From positions 2,047,001 to 2,111,000 of the forward strand of contig NZ_CP015637.1 of assembly GCF_001708445.1 (NCBI RefSeq): a stretch of DNA of 64,000 nucleotides, given 5' to 3'. Within the stretch, counting starts at the first letter, position 1, and each line of letters starts with the position of its first letter. The position numbers and the translations under genes are program-made. Positions 33,751-43,053 of this stretch are shown here, in pieces. The notes beneath the pieces were generated by a model. The model worked only from the letters and a program-made list of their open reading frames with translations. It searched no databases and had not been told where the DNA came from. The stretch is from Pseudomonas fluorescens (GTDB taxonomy: Bacteria; Pseudomonadota; Gammaproteobacteria; Pseudomonadales; Pseudomonadaceae).

Positions 33751-35907
33751 ATGGCAATTGAACAATGGAAGCGCGCTTTTTTTAATGGAACGATGCCTGC
33801 TTGTGCGTTACGAGGAGGTTGGCTGAGTTTTTGTCTGGTAGACGAGTTAGGTGATGGGAAAGCCTATGGTGGGCTTGCTTATGAAATGGCTGATTGTGCA
33901 GGACAGCGATACAAAGGGCATTTGGACGGGCAAGGATTCGCAAGGTTGGAGGACATATGTCGAGGGCCGGTCGTACTGGTTTTCGATGCATTGTATGACG
34001 CGGAGGAGGGGTACTACCCAACCTTGCTGAAGCGAGAGAGATATCCAATACCTATCACCAATCTCCAGGTTCGAGCTGAAAAAACGCGCTTCAAGCATTT
34101 GGGTGGTGAACGTAACGAGCAAAATCCTGCGTGCCGATTGGGGGATCAGTATTATCAGGTTGAAGTGCGTGATTTGGTTCGGCACGTTGCTCATTTACCA
34201 CCCCTTACGCCGAGTGCGCATGGTGTTCAACGCCACGCGTTAAAAATGATGGCCGACTTGGGGTTCGGCCCACCTGAGCCAGTTCTTTCAGGGGTTGTGC
34301 TTTTTCCCAACCGACACACCGTTCTTGAGGTCCGTCCGTTGCGGGCATTGCGCCCCATGCTTTCCATCGATGATCGGTTTTGTGCGTTAAATCTATATCA
34401 GTTGGCGCTGATGTCGACCTTGAGTTACTGCGATTTTGGTCAGCAACCTCCAAAGAAACCATTGGATCAAGTCAGCTTTCCATTGGAACCCAGTGTTGGA
34501 AATTTGTTTGCGGAGAAGCTCTCGGGGTATCACGAAGCCTGGAAAGTTGATGGGGAACAGGTTCAGCGTTTTTATCCGCTGTATGAGGAAGTCCCGTACT
34601 CCCTTCGCTTTGAAATATTGCCCTTCGATCCTGAAATTTATCCTCAGAACCGGGCTGAATTAGGAGCGGTACAGGAACATCCTGCGTATTTGCATTTTTT
34701 TGACGATGATAAGTTCGGTACCGATACGCAAGCTTTCATCAGTCACCACGATGAGGTGGTCCTGATTGCGATACGCGGCACTGCCAGTGCTGCTGATGGG
34801 CTGAGAGACGCCAATGCCCACCAGGTAGATTTTGCCGACGGCGTGGGCAAAGCCCATGAAGGGTTTTATCAGGCATACCGCGCCATGCGAGATTTTGTAT
34901 TGCGCTATCTCGACCAGTTCTATCGCAGCCAGCGCATCGTGATATGCGGCCACAGTCTGGGCGGAGCAATTGCCTTGCTGTTAGCAGAAGGGCTGCGGCG
35001 CGCCCCGGATCGTAACTACACTCCTCTCCTCTACACCTACGGCGCCCCCCGCGCCGCCGATTCCAAATTCACCGACGGTGCCTCAGCCCTGGTCCACCAC
35101 CGCATCGTCAACCATAACGATCCCGTCCCCAGTGTTCCCGCGCCCTGGATGAACACTACCGCCAAACTCTGGATCCCCGGCGCCGTGACGTTATTCAGTG
35201 CCCCTACGCCCGGGGGCCTGTTGTTCGCCGCTGGCCTGGTGCGGGTTGGTGGCAATCCCTACCAACATCATGGCGAACAGCAGCACTTCATGCCGATCAC
35301 ATTGGAGGATGGCACGCAGGCGTCGGTGTTGTGGAAACCCGGTTGTGAGTCCATCCAGGAGGCCGCCTGCAATCGTGCGTTGCAACTGCACGGCGATATG
35401 CCCGACCGCGACAACTTGCTCAAACAGCTGTTCCAGGCCGACCAGCATTTCATGACCGCCAGCTACATCCCCGCCGCCTGGGCCACGCTGCGCCGCTGGC
35501 AGCACACCCTGGGGAGCCAGGGGCCTTTGGTCACACCGAGGGAATACGCGTTGCTCGACCATGCGCTGGAGACCATGCGCCAACAATTGCGCGACAAGAA
35601 CCGCGAGCTTGAGCAGCGGCGTCCGCCGAACCAGCGTGGCCAGGCCCATGAGCACAATCAGGCTCTCAATGCCGAAATCGACCGCTTGAACACCAGCCGC
35701 GAGCGGCTGCACAGCCTGCGCTGGCGCCGTCTCGAGGTCCGTGACGTGTATGGCAGTCATAGTCACTCCGCCAGCCTGCAACCGAGTCTCAAGCGTTGGT
35801 TCAGCCACCGGGAAAACCGTGAGCGTTCGCCGGTAGCGAGTGTCCCGTCCCCCGTTCATGGCGACCGGGGGAGGGTGCACTCGCTGGATATCGACTCGAT
35901 CGTTTAG
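33751..35907 (+). CDS. Type VI lipase effector (class 3 lipase fold)
   Basis: A 718-residue protein with no signal peptide, as expected for a type VI cargo. ATG 33751 has AAGGA eight bases upstream; an ATG at 33742 is too close to that site. The N-terminal 200 residues are of unknown fold and probably contact the adaptor. The class 3 lipase core spans about residues 325-470: IRGTASAADGL, the elbow ICGHSLGGAI with Ser402, and VNHNDPVPSVP with Asp457; a GEQQHF histidine follows. The last 150 residues are helical, Gln/Arg-rich. Probable target: phospholipid of rival cells. The 5' half is less GC-rich than the 3' half, with the change near 34.8-35.0 kb. Confidence 0.85.
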   Translation: MAIEQWKRAFFNGTMPACALRGGWLSFCLVDELGDGKAYGGLAYEMADCAGQRYKGHLDGQGFARLEDICRGPVVLVFDALYDAEEGYYPTLLKRERYPIPITNLQVRAEKTRFKHLGGERNEQNPACRLGDQYYQVEVRDLVRHVAHLPPLTPSAHGVQRHALKMMADLGFGPPEPVLSGVVLFPNRHTVLEVRPLRALRPMLSIDDRFCALNLYQLALMSTLSYCDFGQQPPKKPLDQVSFPLEPSVGNLFAEKLSGYHEAWKVDGEQVQRFYPLYEEVPYSLRFEILPFDPEIYPQNRAELGAVQEHPAYLHFFDDDKFGTDTQAFISHHDEVVLIAIRGTASAADGLRDANAHQVDFADGVGKAHEGFYQAYRAMRDFVLRYLDQFYRSQRIVICGHSLGGAIALLLAEGLRRAPDRNYTPLLYTYGAPRAADSKFTDGASALVHHRIVNHNDPVPSVPAPWMNTTAKLWIPGAVTLFSAPTPGGLLFAAGLVRVGGNPYQHHGEQQHFMPITLEDGTQASVLWKPGCESIQEAACNRALQLHGDMPDRDNLLKQLFQADQHFMTASYIPAAWATLRRWQHTLGSQGPLVTPREYALLDHALETMRQQLRDKNRELEQRRPPNQRGQAHEHNQALNAEIDRLNTSRERLHSLRWRRLEVRDVYGSHSHSASLQPSLKRWFSHRENRERSPVASVPSPVHGDRGRVHSLDIDSIV

Positions 35908-35915
35908 CCCACTCT

Positions 35916-37151
35916 TTACAGGAACTCGACCTGCGCCGGCCGCCGCTTCATCAACACCTTGCCATGGCGGATCGAATACAGCGGCAGGCCCTGGCTGCGA
36001 ATCACCTCATAATCGCTGTCGGCCGACAGGATCAACAGGTTGGCCGGCCGCCCAGGCTCCAGGCCGTAGCGCTCGCCCAGGGCCATGGCTTTGGCGCTGT
36101 TGTCGGTGACCAGGTCCAGGGCGCTTTGCAGGTTACGGTAGCCGAGCATATGGCAAATGTGCAGGCCGGCTTCCAGCACGCGCAGGATGTTGCCGTTGCC
36201 CAACGGGTACCAGGGATCGACGATGGAGTCCTGGCCGAAGCACACGTTCATGCCGGCTTCGAGCAGTTCGTTGACGCGGGTGACGCCACGGCGTTTCGGG
36301 AAACTGTCGAAGCGCCCTTGCAGGTGAATGCTTTCGGTGGGGCAGGAGACGAAGCTGATCCCGGAATGCCCCAGCAGGCGAAACAGTTTGGCGCAGTAGG
36401 CGTTGTCATAGGAACCCATGGCCGTGGTGTGGCTGGCAGTGACGCGGGCACCCATGTCACGGCTGCGGGCTTCCTCGGCGAGGACTTCAAGGAAGCGCGA
36501 GTGTGGGTCGTCGGTTTCGTCGCAGTGCACGTCCACCAGGCAGCCGGTACGTTCGGCCAGGTCCATGAGGAACTTCACTGAACTCACCCCTTGGTCACGG
36601 GTGTATTCGAAGTGCGGGATGCCACCGATCACGTCGGCGCCCAGGCGAATGGCTTCTTCCATCAGTTCGCGACCATTGCGGTAGGACTCGATGCCCTCCT
36701 GGGGAAAGGCGACGATTTGCAGGTCGATCAGGTGCGTGCTTTCTTCGCGCACTTGCAGCATGGCCTTGAGCGCCGTGAGGTCCGGGTCGGTGACGTCGAC
36801 ATGGGTGCGAACATGCTGGATGCCATGGGCGGCGAGGGCCTGGATGGTTTTCTTGGCGCGCGTGCGGGTGTCTTCCTCGGTGATGGTGGCCTTGCGTTCG
36901 CCCCAGCACTCGATGCCTTCGAACAGGGTGCCGCTCATGTTCCAGCGCGGCTCTCCGGCAGTCAGGGTGGCGTCGAGGTGAATATGCGGTTCGACGAACG
37001 GTGGCGTCACCAGGTTACCGGCAGCGTCCAGGTCGTCGGGCCCTGCAGTTGGCGACCCCGTTTGCGCAGTGATACTGGCGATCCGGCCATGTTCCAGGTG
37101 CAGATCATGCAGGCCTTCACGGTGGCGCAGGCGGGCGTTGATGATGTGCAT
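35916..37151 (-). CDS. codA: Cytosine deaminase CodA
   Basis: A 411-residue amidohydrolase converting cytosine to uracil and ammonia. Metal ligands are visible: PHIHLD near residue 60, VDVHCDETDD (about 210), ASHTTAMGSY (about 240) and FGQDSIVDPWYPLGNGN (about 310, with the metal Asp). These are the signatures of the E. coli CodA family. Start ATG 37151 has AGAGGAA seven bases upstream; a TTG two codons earlier was rejected. It is last in codB-pucR-codA, a self-contained cytosine-use operon. Confidence 0.93.
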   Translation of the reverse strand: MHIINARLRHREGLHDLHLEHGRIASITAQTGSPTAGPDDLDAAGNLVTPPFVEPHIHLDATLTAGEPRWNMSGTLFEGIECWGERKATITEEDTRTRAKKTIQALAAHGIQHVRTHVDVTDPDLTALKAMLQVREESTHLIDLQIVAFPQEGIESYRNGRELMEEAIRLGADVIGGIPHFEYTRDQGVSSVKFLMDLAERTGCLVDVHCDETDDPHSRFLEVLAEEARSRDMGARVTASHTTAMGSYDNAYCAKLFRLLGHSGISFVSCPTESIHLQGRFDSFPKRRGVTRVNELLEAGMNVCFGQDSIVDPWYPLGNGNILRVLEAGLHICHMLGYRNLQSALDLVTDNSAKAMALGERYGLEPGRPANLLILSADSDYEVIRSQGLPLYSIRHGKVLMKRRPAQVEFL

Positions 37152-37177
37152 GGGCAAGTTCCTCTTGGCTAAAACAA

Positions 37178-38383
37178 TCAGGCAGACAGCCGCCAGATCA
37201 TCAGGGCGATACCGATGTCCAGGCGGTCGTATGAATTATCCAGCGTCAGCCCGCACAGGGCTTCGATGCGCTGGACGCGGTGCGTCAGGGTATTGCGGTG
37301 AACGGCCAGGCGCTGGGCGGCGGCCACAAGGTTACCATTCTCATGAAACCAGGCTTCCAGGGTCGGCATCAGGCTTGGGCCGTGATGCCGGTCATGGCGC
37401 AGTAACGGGCCCAGGCGCTCATTGAGAAACTGATCGAGCAGCGCGCGATCGCGAACACCGCTGAGCAGTTTCAGCACGCCCAGTTCGTCATACACGCACA
37501 GCCCGGCGCGCTCGCTGAAGCGTCGCGCGGCGGTCAACGCCTGGCGTGCTTCCTCCTGTGCCAGGGCCAGGCGCGCAGGCGGATGGGCGGCGGCGCTCAG
37601 GCCGATAAACACTTTCAGGGGCGCCAGGCGCAGGTTCAATGGCTTCAACCAACTGGCCAACTGCTCGCGGTTGGCCAAGGCGGCAACGGCATCCGCGGCC
37701 GGCAGCAACAACGTCCATTGCCCGGCCCTCCCGAGGACGGGTATCGGCGCCGAATACTGACGCAGGCGCCGAGTAATGCTTTCGTGTTGCCGAGCCAACT
37801 GCGCTTCCATGTGCCCGGCATCGCCCTGGGTAAACAATGCGTCGCTGCCCTCCAGCTGTAATTGCACCACTTGCCAATGCCCTGCCAGCGACAGGCCCAG
37901 TTGGGCGGCGCGGTGCAGCAGGAGGTCCAGGGATTGAAAGTCGCCGGCCAGCAAGCGTTCCAGCACATCGTGCCGCGAACGCCCCAGTTGTTCGGACTGG
38001 ATCAGCGCCGAGCCGATCGCCTGGGTCACCAACACCATTTTCAACGAGTAGGGCTGCTCGATCAGGGGCAGGCCAGCGGCTTCGGCGGCGTCCAGCAAGC
38101 GCTGGGGGATCACCTGGATATAGGCGGGGCCGGTCAGGATCACCAACCCGGCCACTTGGCGCTGACAGGCTTCGTCCAGCAGTTGCAGGAGGTTGGCCTC
38201 ATCCCGGGGGTGGTTGATACCGGTGACGAACACCAGTTCACCGCCGAGCACCCATTCGGCGATCCCAGTGTTTTCGGCCACATACGGCCAGCGCACCACG
38301 TTATCCAGGCCGGCCGAGCCGGCGCGCAGGCGCATGGACTCCAGGCCCGGTAGGGCCAGCACATCGGCAAGGGTCAGGCTCAT
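37178..38383 (-). CDS. PucR-family transcriptional regulator
   Basis: A 401-residue regulator with an N-terminal PucR domain (VLALPGLESMRLRAGSAGL then WVLGGELVFVTG) and a C-terminal helix-turn-helix of the PucR_2/CdaR type (WFHENGNLVAAAQRLAVHRN, followed by TLTHRVQRIEAL). Family members govern purine, allantoin or other nitrogen-source genes. It sits between codB (4-bp overlap) and codA (26 bp away), so it likely controls cytosine catabolism, with cytosine or uracil as possible signal (inferred). Confidence 0.9.
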   Translation of the reverse strand: MSLTLADVLALPGLESMRLRAGSAGLDNVVRWPYVAENTGIAEWVLGGELVFVTGINHPRDEANLLQLLDEACQRQVAGLVILTGPAYIQVIPQRLLDAAEAAGLPLIEQPYSLKMVLVTQAIGSALIQSEQLGRSRHDVLERLLAGDFQSLDLLLHRAAQLGLSLAGHWQVVQLQLEGSDALFTQGDAGHMEAQLARQHESITRRLRQYSAPIPVLGRAGQWTLLLPAADAVAALANREQLASWLKPLNLRLAPLKVFIGLSAAAHPPARLALAQEEARQALTAARRFSERAGLCVYDELGVLKLLSGVRDRALLDQFLNERLGPLLRHDRHHGPSLMPTLEAWFHENGNLVAAAQRLAVHRNTLTHRVQRIEALCGLTLDNSYDRLDIGIALMIWRLSA

Positions 38384-39648
38384 GCCTGGGCGTCAGCCAA
38401 TGGCGTGCGCACACGCAGGACGGCGGTGAGCACCACGTAGGTCAGCGACGCCGCCACAATCCCCACCAGCGGCGCGACCCAGGGTGAGTTGAATGCCAGC
38501 AACGTACCCACGGCGTACGCCACCAGGCCCGGCCAGTTGAACGCGGGCAGGCGCGCCTCTGCCAGGCGCGGGTACTGGCCGCGATAGCGATAGAAGAAGT
38601 CCGCCATGATCACGCCGCCGATGGGCGGGATCACCGTGCCGAGCAGGATCAGGTAAGGCACCAGCAGGTCGTACATGCCCAGCAGGGCGAGCAGGGTGCC
38701 GATCACCGCACCGGCGAGGGTCACGGTCTTGCGGCGTCGGGTGCGCAGCAGGTTGCAACCGGCGACGGCGAAGTTATAGATGGTGTTGTCCTGGGTGCTC
38801 CAGATGTTGAGCAACAGCATGGCCATCGCCGCCATGGCAAAACCTTGCAGCAGCAAGACTTCCACCACATCCGGTTGCTGATAGACGATGGCCCCATAGG
38901 CGCCGATCAATACCATCAGGCCATTGCCGACAAAGAAGCCGATCAGGCTGGCCAGTACCGCGACCTTGGCCGAGCGGGAAAACCGTGTCCAGTTGGTGGC
39001 CTGGGTCGCGCCGCTGACAAAGGTGCCGAACACCAGGGTGATCGCCGTGGACAAGTCCAGCGTACCGCTCGGCACCACCGCCAGCAGGCCGTCCAGCCCG
39101 CCGACCTTGACGGTCGCCACCCACATCGACAGAAACAGCAGAATGCCCATGGCCGGCACCGCGATGTACGACAGAATCTCCAACCCTCGATAGCCCACAT
39201 AGGCCGTGGCGCAGAACACCAGGCCAAACAGCACCATCAGCGCCAGCACACTGCCCTGGCTCAGCTCGAAGTATTTGCCCAGCACCACGGCGGCCGTGGC
39301 GGTGCCCCAGGCATACCAGCCGATCTGGGTGAAACCGAGGATCAAGTCACTGAGCTTGCTGCCCACTTCGCCAAAACAGAAGCGTCCCATCAGCACTGAA
39401 TTCAGCCCACTCTTGAAGGCGATGTAACCCAGGCCGGCGGCGTAGATGCCCAACAGCAGGTTACCCAAGGCCACGACGCCGAGCATGTCGATGAAACTGA
39501 AGGCCACCCCCAGCTTGCCGCCGGCAAACATGGTTGCGGTAAAAAACGTGAAACCCAGCAGCACCATGGCGGTCGACGCCAGCCCCTTGCGCGCATGCAT
39601 GGGGACTTCGCTGAGGGGGTAATCGTTGCCTGGATCTTGCTGCGTCAT
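38380..39648 (-). CDS. codB: Cytosine permease CodB (NCS1 family)
   Basis: A 422-residue, 12-helix NCS1 transporter for cytosine. The N-terminus YPLSEVPMHARKG is followed by a first-helix region with FAGGKLGVAFSF; a middle helix reads FVSGATQATNWTRFSRSA; the later GTVIPPIGGVIMADFFYRYR is typical of CodB. ATG 39648 was chosen since the transporter domain begins shortly after; the longer upstream frame lacks similarity. First gene of the codB-pucR-codA operon. Confidence 0.92.
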   Translation of the reverse strand: MTQQDPGNDYPLSEVPMHARKGLASTAMVLLGFTFFTATMFAGGKLGVAFSFIDMLGVVALGNLLLGIYAAGLGYIAFKSGLNSVLMGRFCFGEVGSKLSDLILGFTQIGWYAWGTATAAVVLGKYFELSQGSVLALMVLFGLVFCATAYVGYRGLEILSYIAVPAMGILLFLSMWVATVKVGGLDGLLAVVPSGTLDLSTAITLVFGTFVSGATQATNWTRFSRSAKVAVLASLIGFFVGNGLMVLIGAYGAIVYQQPDVVEVLLLQGFAMAAMAMLLLNIWSTQDNTIYNFAVAGCNLLRTRRRKTVTLAGAVIGTLLALLGMYDLLVPYLILLGTVIPPIGGVIMADFFYRYRGQYPRLAEARLPAFNWPGLVAYAVGTLLAFNSPWVAPLVGIVAASLTYVVLTAVLRVRTPLADAQA

Positions 39649-39840
39649 GTGCCTTGCTCCCTGAATGAGTGACGCAGGCCTATTGCACCGCGCGTGCCAC
39701 ATTCGCCGCAGTGAAGGACGCATGGCGGGCGTTGTGCAGTGTGCACAGTATTTATAGCCAATCAGGGGGGCGCGCGCGGGCAGGAGTGTTCTGTGTGCCC
39801 AATCGGGCACGAAAGCGGTGCAGCGGTGATACAAATTGGA

Positions 39841-40464
39841 TCAGTCGAACAGGGTCTGGGTGGTCTCGCCGCGATGAAAGGCAAACGCCGCTTCCAGATC
39901 ACTTTCAATGGTGCGGCCACGGGACAGTGGCGGCAGGTTGTCCAGGGCGAAAAAACCCACCTCGGTGGTTTCAAAACCCGCCGCGGGTGCCAGTTGGTCG
40001 ACCCGCTCACAGAGGAAATACAGCTTGTAGAAGTCCCGCACATCCGGCCGGTACAACCCCTTGGCCTTGTGCGTCACGCTGTACAGCGCGCGTGCGGTCA
40101 CGGTCAGCCCGGCTTCCTCGCGAATTTCCTTGATGATGTTTTCTGCCGCCGACAAGCCGATATCGGCGTAGCCCCCTGGCAGGGCCCAGCAACCATCGGT
40201 CAACTCGCGCACCAGCAGGATCTTGTCACCCTCGATCACCGCGCCGCGCACATCGATCATCGGCGTGGAATAGCGCTGGGCAAAATCGCTCACCAACCCG
40301 GTGATGCGCTCCAGCGGCACATTGCCCAGTTGTGCGAGCATGCTATGGGCAATTTCGGCAATTTCTTCCAGACGCTCGCGCTCGAAATCGTCGGTGCAAA
40401 AATGCAGCCCGGTGGAAGCCAGTGCCTGCAAGCGTTTGGCCTGGGCCAGCCAGATGTTTTCCAT
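39841..40464 (-). CDS. NUDIX hydrolase (ADP-ribose pyrophosphatase-like)
   Basis: A 207-residue hydrolase of nucleoside-diphosphate derivatives. The NUDIX box is complete, GYADIGLSAAENIIKEIREE followed by AGL, near residues 96-118. An extra N-terminal helical domain (residues 1-60, QAKRLQALASTGLHFCTDDF) matches the NUDIX_N-type domain found in this branch. Start ATG 40464 has GAGGTTCGT directly upstream. It stands alone between codB and queD. The substrate could be ADP-ribose, NADH or a related compound. Confidence 0.87.
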   Translation of the reverse strand: MENIWLAQAKRLQALASTGLHFCTDDFERERLEEIAEIAHSMLAQLGNVPLERITGLVSDFAQRYSTPMIDVRGAVIEGDKILLVRELTDGCWALPGGYADIGLSAAENIIKEIREEAGLTVTARALYSVTHKAKGLYRPDVRDFYKLYFLCERVDQLAPAAGFETTEVGFFALDNLPPLSRGRTIESDLEAAFAFHRGETTQTLFD

Positions 40465-40578
40465 ACGAACCTCGTGGGTGACTGAACAGGGGCAGGTCCA
40501 AGCCTGTAATACCGGGCATAAAAAAACACCGCAAGGGTGATGCGGGTCAAGCAAGGGATAGAGCGGATCACCGCTAAC

Positions 40579-40611
40579 CTGTGGCGAAGGGGCAAACGCC
40601 CTCGCCACAGT
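40579..40611. repeat. Palindromic REP-like hairpin
   Basis: CTGTGGCGAAGGG and CCCTCGCCACAG form a 12-13-bp stem around GCAAACG. It has the GTGGCGA core of Pseudomonas REPs and lies between queD and the NUDIX gene, where it may end transcription or stabilise mRNA. Confidence 0.7.
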
Positions 40612-40670
40612 GACCGTGTTCTTCCTTGGCTGACTGGCATTACCGCCAGGGTGTTTTGTACCGCATGGGT

Positions 40671-41027
40671 TTATTCACCGCGATAGATGCAGCCGCTGGT
40701 GCAGGTCTCATGGATGCGAATGGCGCTGAGCTCCGGCAGCAGGGGTTTGAGTTCGGCCCAGATCCACTTGGCCAGTACTTCGCTGGTCGGGTTTTCGAGG
40801 CCCGGGATGTCGTTCAGGTAGTTGTGGTCGAGGCGTTCGTAGAGCGGCTTGAAAATCGCCTTGATCTCCGAGAAGTCGCGAATCCAGCCTGTATGAGGGT
40901 CCAGGTCGCCGCTCAGGTGGATCGCCACCTTGAACGAATGCCCATGCAGGCGCCCGCACTTGTGGCCTTCCGGTACATGGGGCAGGCGGTGGGCGGACTC
41001 GAATGTAAATTCCTTGAAGATTTCCAC
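40671..41027 (-). CDS. queD: 6-carboxytetrahydropterin synthase QueD
   Basis: A 118-residue enzyme of queuosine biosynthesis that makes 6-carboxy-5,6,7,8-tetrahydropterin from dihydroneopterin triphosphate. The zinc histidines are in ESAHRLPH and GRLHGHSFK, the catalytic Cys in GHKCGRLHG, and the end carries [13 protein letters not shown]. The start is a GTG at 41027; no ATG upstream fits. The length matches QueD (about 118-120). Confidence 0.93.
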   Translation of the reverse strand: MEIFKEFTFESAHRLPHVPEGHKCGRLHGHSFKVAIHLSGDLDPHTGWIRDFSEIKAIFKPLYERLDHNYLNDIPGLENPTSEVLAKWIWAELKPLLPELSAIRIHETCTSGCIYRGE

Positions 41028-41149
41028 AGTATTTTTCGGCTCGGTCAGGTTTCTGGCAGGCGGCGAGTTTAACAGCTACATCACACGTCGCGCATACCGT
41101 CCCTCTGCAGGCGCGAACAGGCTCGCTCCTCCAGGAGAAAGGCGTTGGG

Positions 41150-42229
41150 TCAAAGGGCTTGCAAGCGCTCGCCTAATCCACCGTTATCGGCCAATGCCAG
41201 AAACTCATCGCCCAATCGCTGACTCTCGCTCATCGCGGTCTGCCAGTACCGGTTACGACTCGGGTCATCCCCCATGAAGCGCTTGAAATCGCTGCGATCC
41301 GGCAGTTTGCCGTGGGGCAAGCGGGCCAGGTAGTCCTTGGACGGCGCCAGCAGCAACACATCCTGCAAGCCTTGTGGGTTGCTGCGCCGCCACGGCAGGC
41401 CCTTGTCGAACCAGCCGGGGATGACCCGGTCGGTGAAGTGCGGGTACAGCACGATGTCGTCGCCGTGGTAGGGCAGGTCCAGGTGATAGTCCAGCAGGCC
41501 GCCGTCGCGGTAGGTGCCGGCACCCGCTCCGGGCAGGTCGCGTACGCCTTGCATCACCATGGGGATCGAGCCGGAGGCCAGCAGCGCCTGGCGCAGGTTG
41601 CCCAGGTCCAGGGTGAGGAAGCGCGACGGAAAATCCTTCAACGGATGCACTGGCGGCGCCTGGCGGGGGTCGTGGACGATCAGTCGTTCGAAATGCCGCG
41701 ACAGCCGCGCGCGGCCACGCAGGTTGTCGGCAATCACCGACGACAGGCCGAGGCCAAGACGCCCGCGATGGTCATCGGCGAGCAGGCCGTGGCTCTTGAC
41801 GACCATGATGTTCAATCGATAGTTGGGGGTGTCCAGCACCTGGGCATCACGTCCGGCCAGCAGGTCATCGAGCATACGCTGGCAGCTCTGGCTGACGTCG
41901 GCCATGGTGACGCCCTTGGCAAAGCGTTGTTCGTTGTACAGTCGGCCGAGGTCGAGCAAGCCTTGCACCGGGTCGGGCAGGCAGGCACTGGCAAAGCGCC
42001 AGGAGCCGATCGACGCGCCGATCAGCGCGCGTTCCCGTGGCGCGCGGGGCAGCCAGTCGCCGAACAGGGCCAGGTCCAGGCCCTGGATGCCCAAGGCTTT
42101 AGGGCCGCCGGCCGCGCCGGGGAGGGTGCCGACGTCGGCCGGCTGCAGGCCCTGTTCGCGAATGCGGGTGAACGCACGTTTACCGGCCTTGAGCGTCAGG
42201 GCGGGAAACTTGATATGGATGGCTGTCAT
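41150..42229 (-). CDS. Patatin-like phospholipase
   Basis: A 359-residue serine lipase-like protein. The oxyanion-loop segment reads GAAGGPKALG (about residues 38-47), the nucleophile elbow GASIGSWRF (about 72-80), and the Asp of the dyad lies in DGGLLDYH (about 248-255). That GxSxG plus DGG pair is the patatin signature. No signal peptide; probably cytoplasmic or exported by other means. ATG 42229 opens the conserved region; an ATG at 42361 would add 44 non-conserved residues. Alone on its strand. Confidence 0.82.
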   Translation of the reverse strand: MTAIHIKFPALTLKAGKRAFTRIREQGLQPADVGTLPGAAGGPKALGIQGLDLALFGDWLPRAPRERALIGASIGSWRFASACLPDPVQGLLDLGRLYNEQRFAKGVTMADVSQSCQRMLDDLLAGRDAQVLDTPNYRLNIMVVKSHGLLADDHRGRLGLGLSSVIADNLRGRARLSRHFERLIVHDPRQAPPVHPLKDFPSRFLTLDLGNLRQALLASGSIPMVMQGVRDLPGAGAGTYRDGGLLDYHLDLPYHGDDIVLYPHFTDRVIPGWFDKGLPWRRSNPQGLQDVLLLAPSKDYLARLPHGKLPDRSDFKRFMGDDPSRNRYWQTAMSESQRLGDEFLALADNGGLGERLQAL

Positions 42230-42265
42230 ACCGGTCTCTGTTGAGGCAAGTTCAGGGGCGAGGTT

Positions 42266-42292
42266 GCTCGCGAAAACGTCAACGATAACGCG
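42266..42292. repeat. Dispersed repeat, copy 1 (GCTCGCGAA...CGATAACGCG)
   Basis: GCTCGCGAAAACGTCAACGA then TAACGCG; it recurs at 48962-48989 with one base inserted. Such short dispersed repeats between genes are typical of fluorescens-group genomes. It lies inside the 5' extension of the patatin gene's upstream region. Confidence 0.75.
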
Positions 42293-42439
42293 TGAATCCT
42301 GGATACACACGATGCTGGCGAAATCTTTGTGACCGCGTTTGCGCATACTCGTAATTGCCATGGTGGCAATTCAGTTTCAGTTAAGTTGCAGCCGTTACCG
42401 TGACCGGCGTAGGAAAACATCGTGTAACGGAGACTTATC

Positions 42440-42742
42440 ATGAAGCGCCTCACAGCTCTGGTCGCCGCCGCTATCATCACGTCCACGGCGACCCAGGCTG
42501 GAGCCGTGGACCCTGACAAGCCACTGACCGTGCCCGCCACTGTTACAATTGTCGCCTTTGATCAACTGGACGCCACCGCCCTGGCCCTGCATCCCGGCTC
42601 AACGCTGTTGGACACCGATCTGGATGAGGCCTATGGCAAGTACATCTATGAAGTCGAACTGGAAGATGCCCACGGTATCGAATGGGACGTTGAATTGGAC
42701 GCGCTCACCGGGCAAGTTCTCAAGAATCATCAGGATACGTAA
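42440..42742 (+). CDS. bqsP: PepSY-domain periplasmic protein (BqsP-like)
   Basis: A 100-residue exported protein with a signal peptide (MKRLTALVAAAIITSTATQAGA) and one PepSY domain (about residues 38-100, KYIYEVELEDAHGIEWDVEL). An upstream GTAACGGAGACTTATC provides a GGAG ribosome site. It is the first of four tightly packed genes ending in a two-component system, the order of the bqs/car operon in P. aeruginosa, where two PepSY proteins precede bqsR. Name by synteny. Confidence 0.75.
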   Translation: MKRLTALVAAAIITSTATQAGAVDPDKPLTVPATVTIVAFDQLDATALALHPGSTLLDTDLDEAYGKYIYEVELEDAHGIEWDVELDALTGQVLKNHQDT

Positions 42743-43053
42743 TGAAGGTATATCGACGTGCCACGGGTTTGGCGGTGCTGGTGCTCCTGGCATTCTGCTC
42801 AAGCCTGTCGGCCCGTGACCTCAACCAGGATGAAGCCTTGGCGCTACGCCAGCAGGGCGTGATCCTGCCGCTGGAGCAACTGTTGCAGCAGGCCATGGCG
42901 CGGCACCCCGGCTCGCGGTTGCTGGAGGCGGAACTTGAGAAAAAACATGGCCAGTACGCGTATGAAGTGGAACTGGTGACCACCGAAGGCGTGGTGCGCG
43001 AGATTAAGCTCGACGCCACGACCGGTGCGCTGATCAAAGACGAGGAAGACTGA
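42742..43053 (+). CDS. bqsQ: PepSY-domain periplasmic protein (BqsQ-like)
   Basis: A 103-residue exported PepSY protein, a paralogue of its upstream neighbour ([20 protein letters not shown] against the equivalent KYIYEVELED region). The signal runs to about residue 25 ([10 protein letters not shown]). It shares a base with the previous stop (TAATG) and with the next start (TGATG), so the four genes are translated as a unit. PepSY proteins often modulate a neighbouring sensor or protease. Confidence 0.75.
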   Translation: MKVYRRATGLAVLVLLAFCSSLSARDLNQDEALALRQQGVILPLEQLLQQAMARHPGSRLLEAELEKKHGQYAYEVELVTTEGVVREIKLDATTGALIKDEED

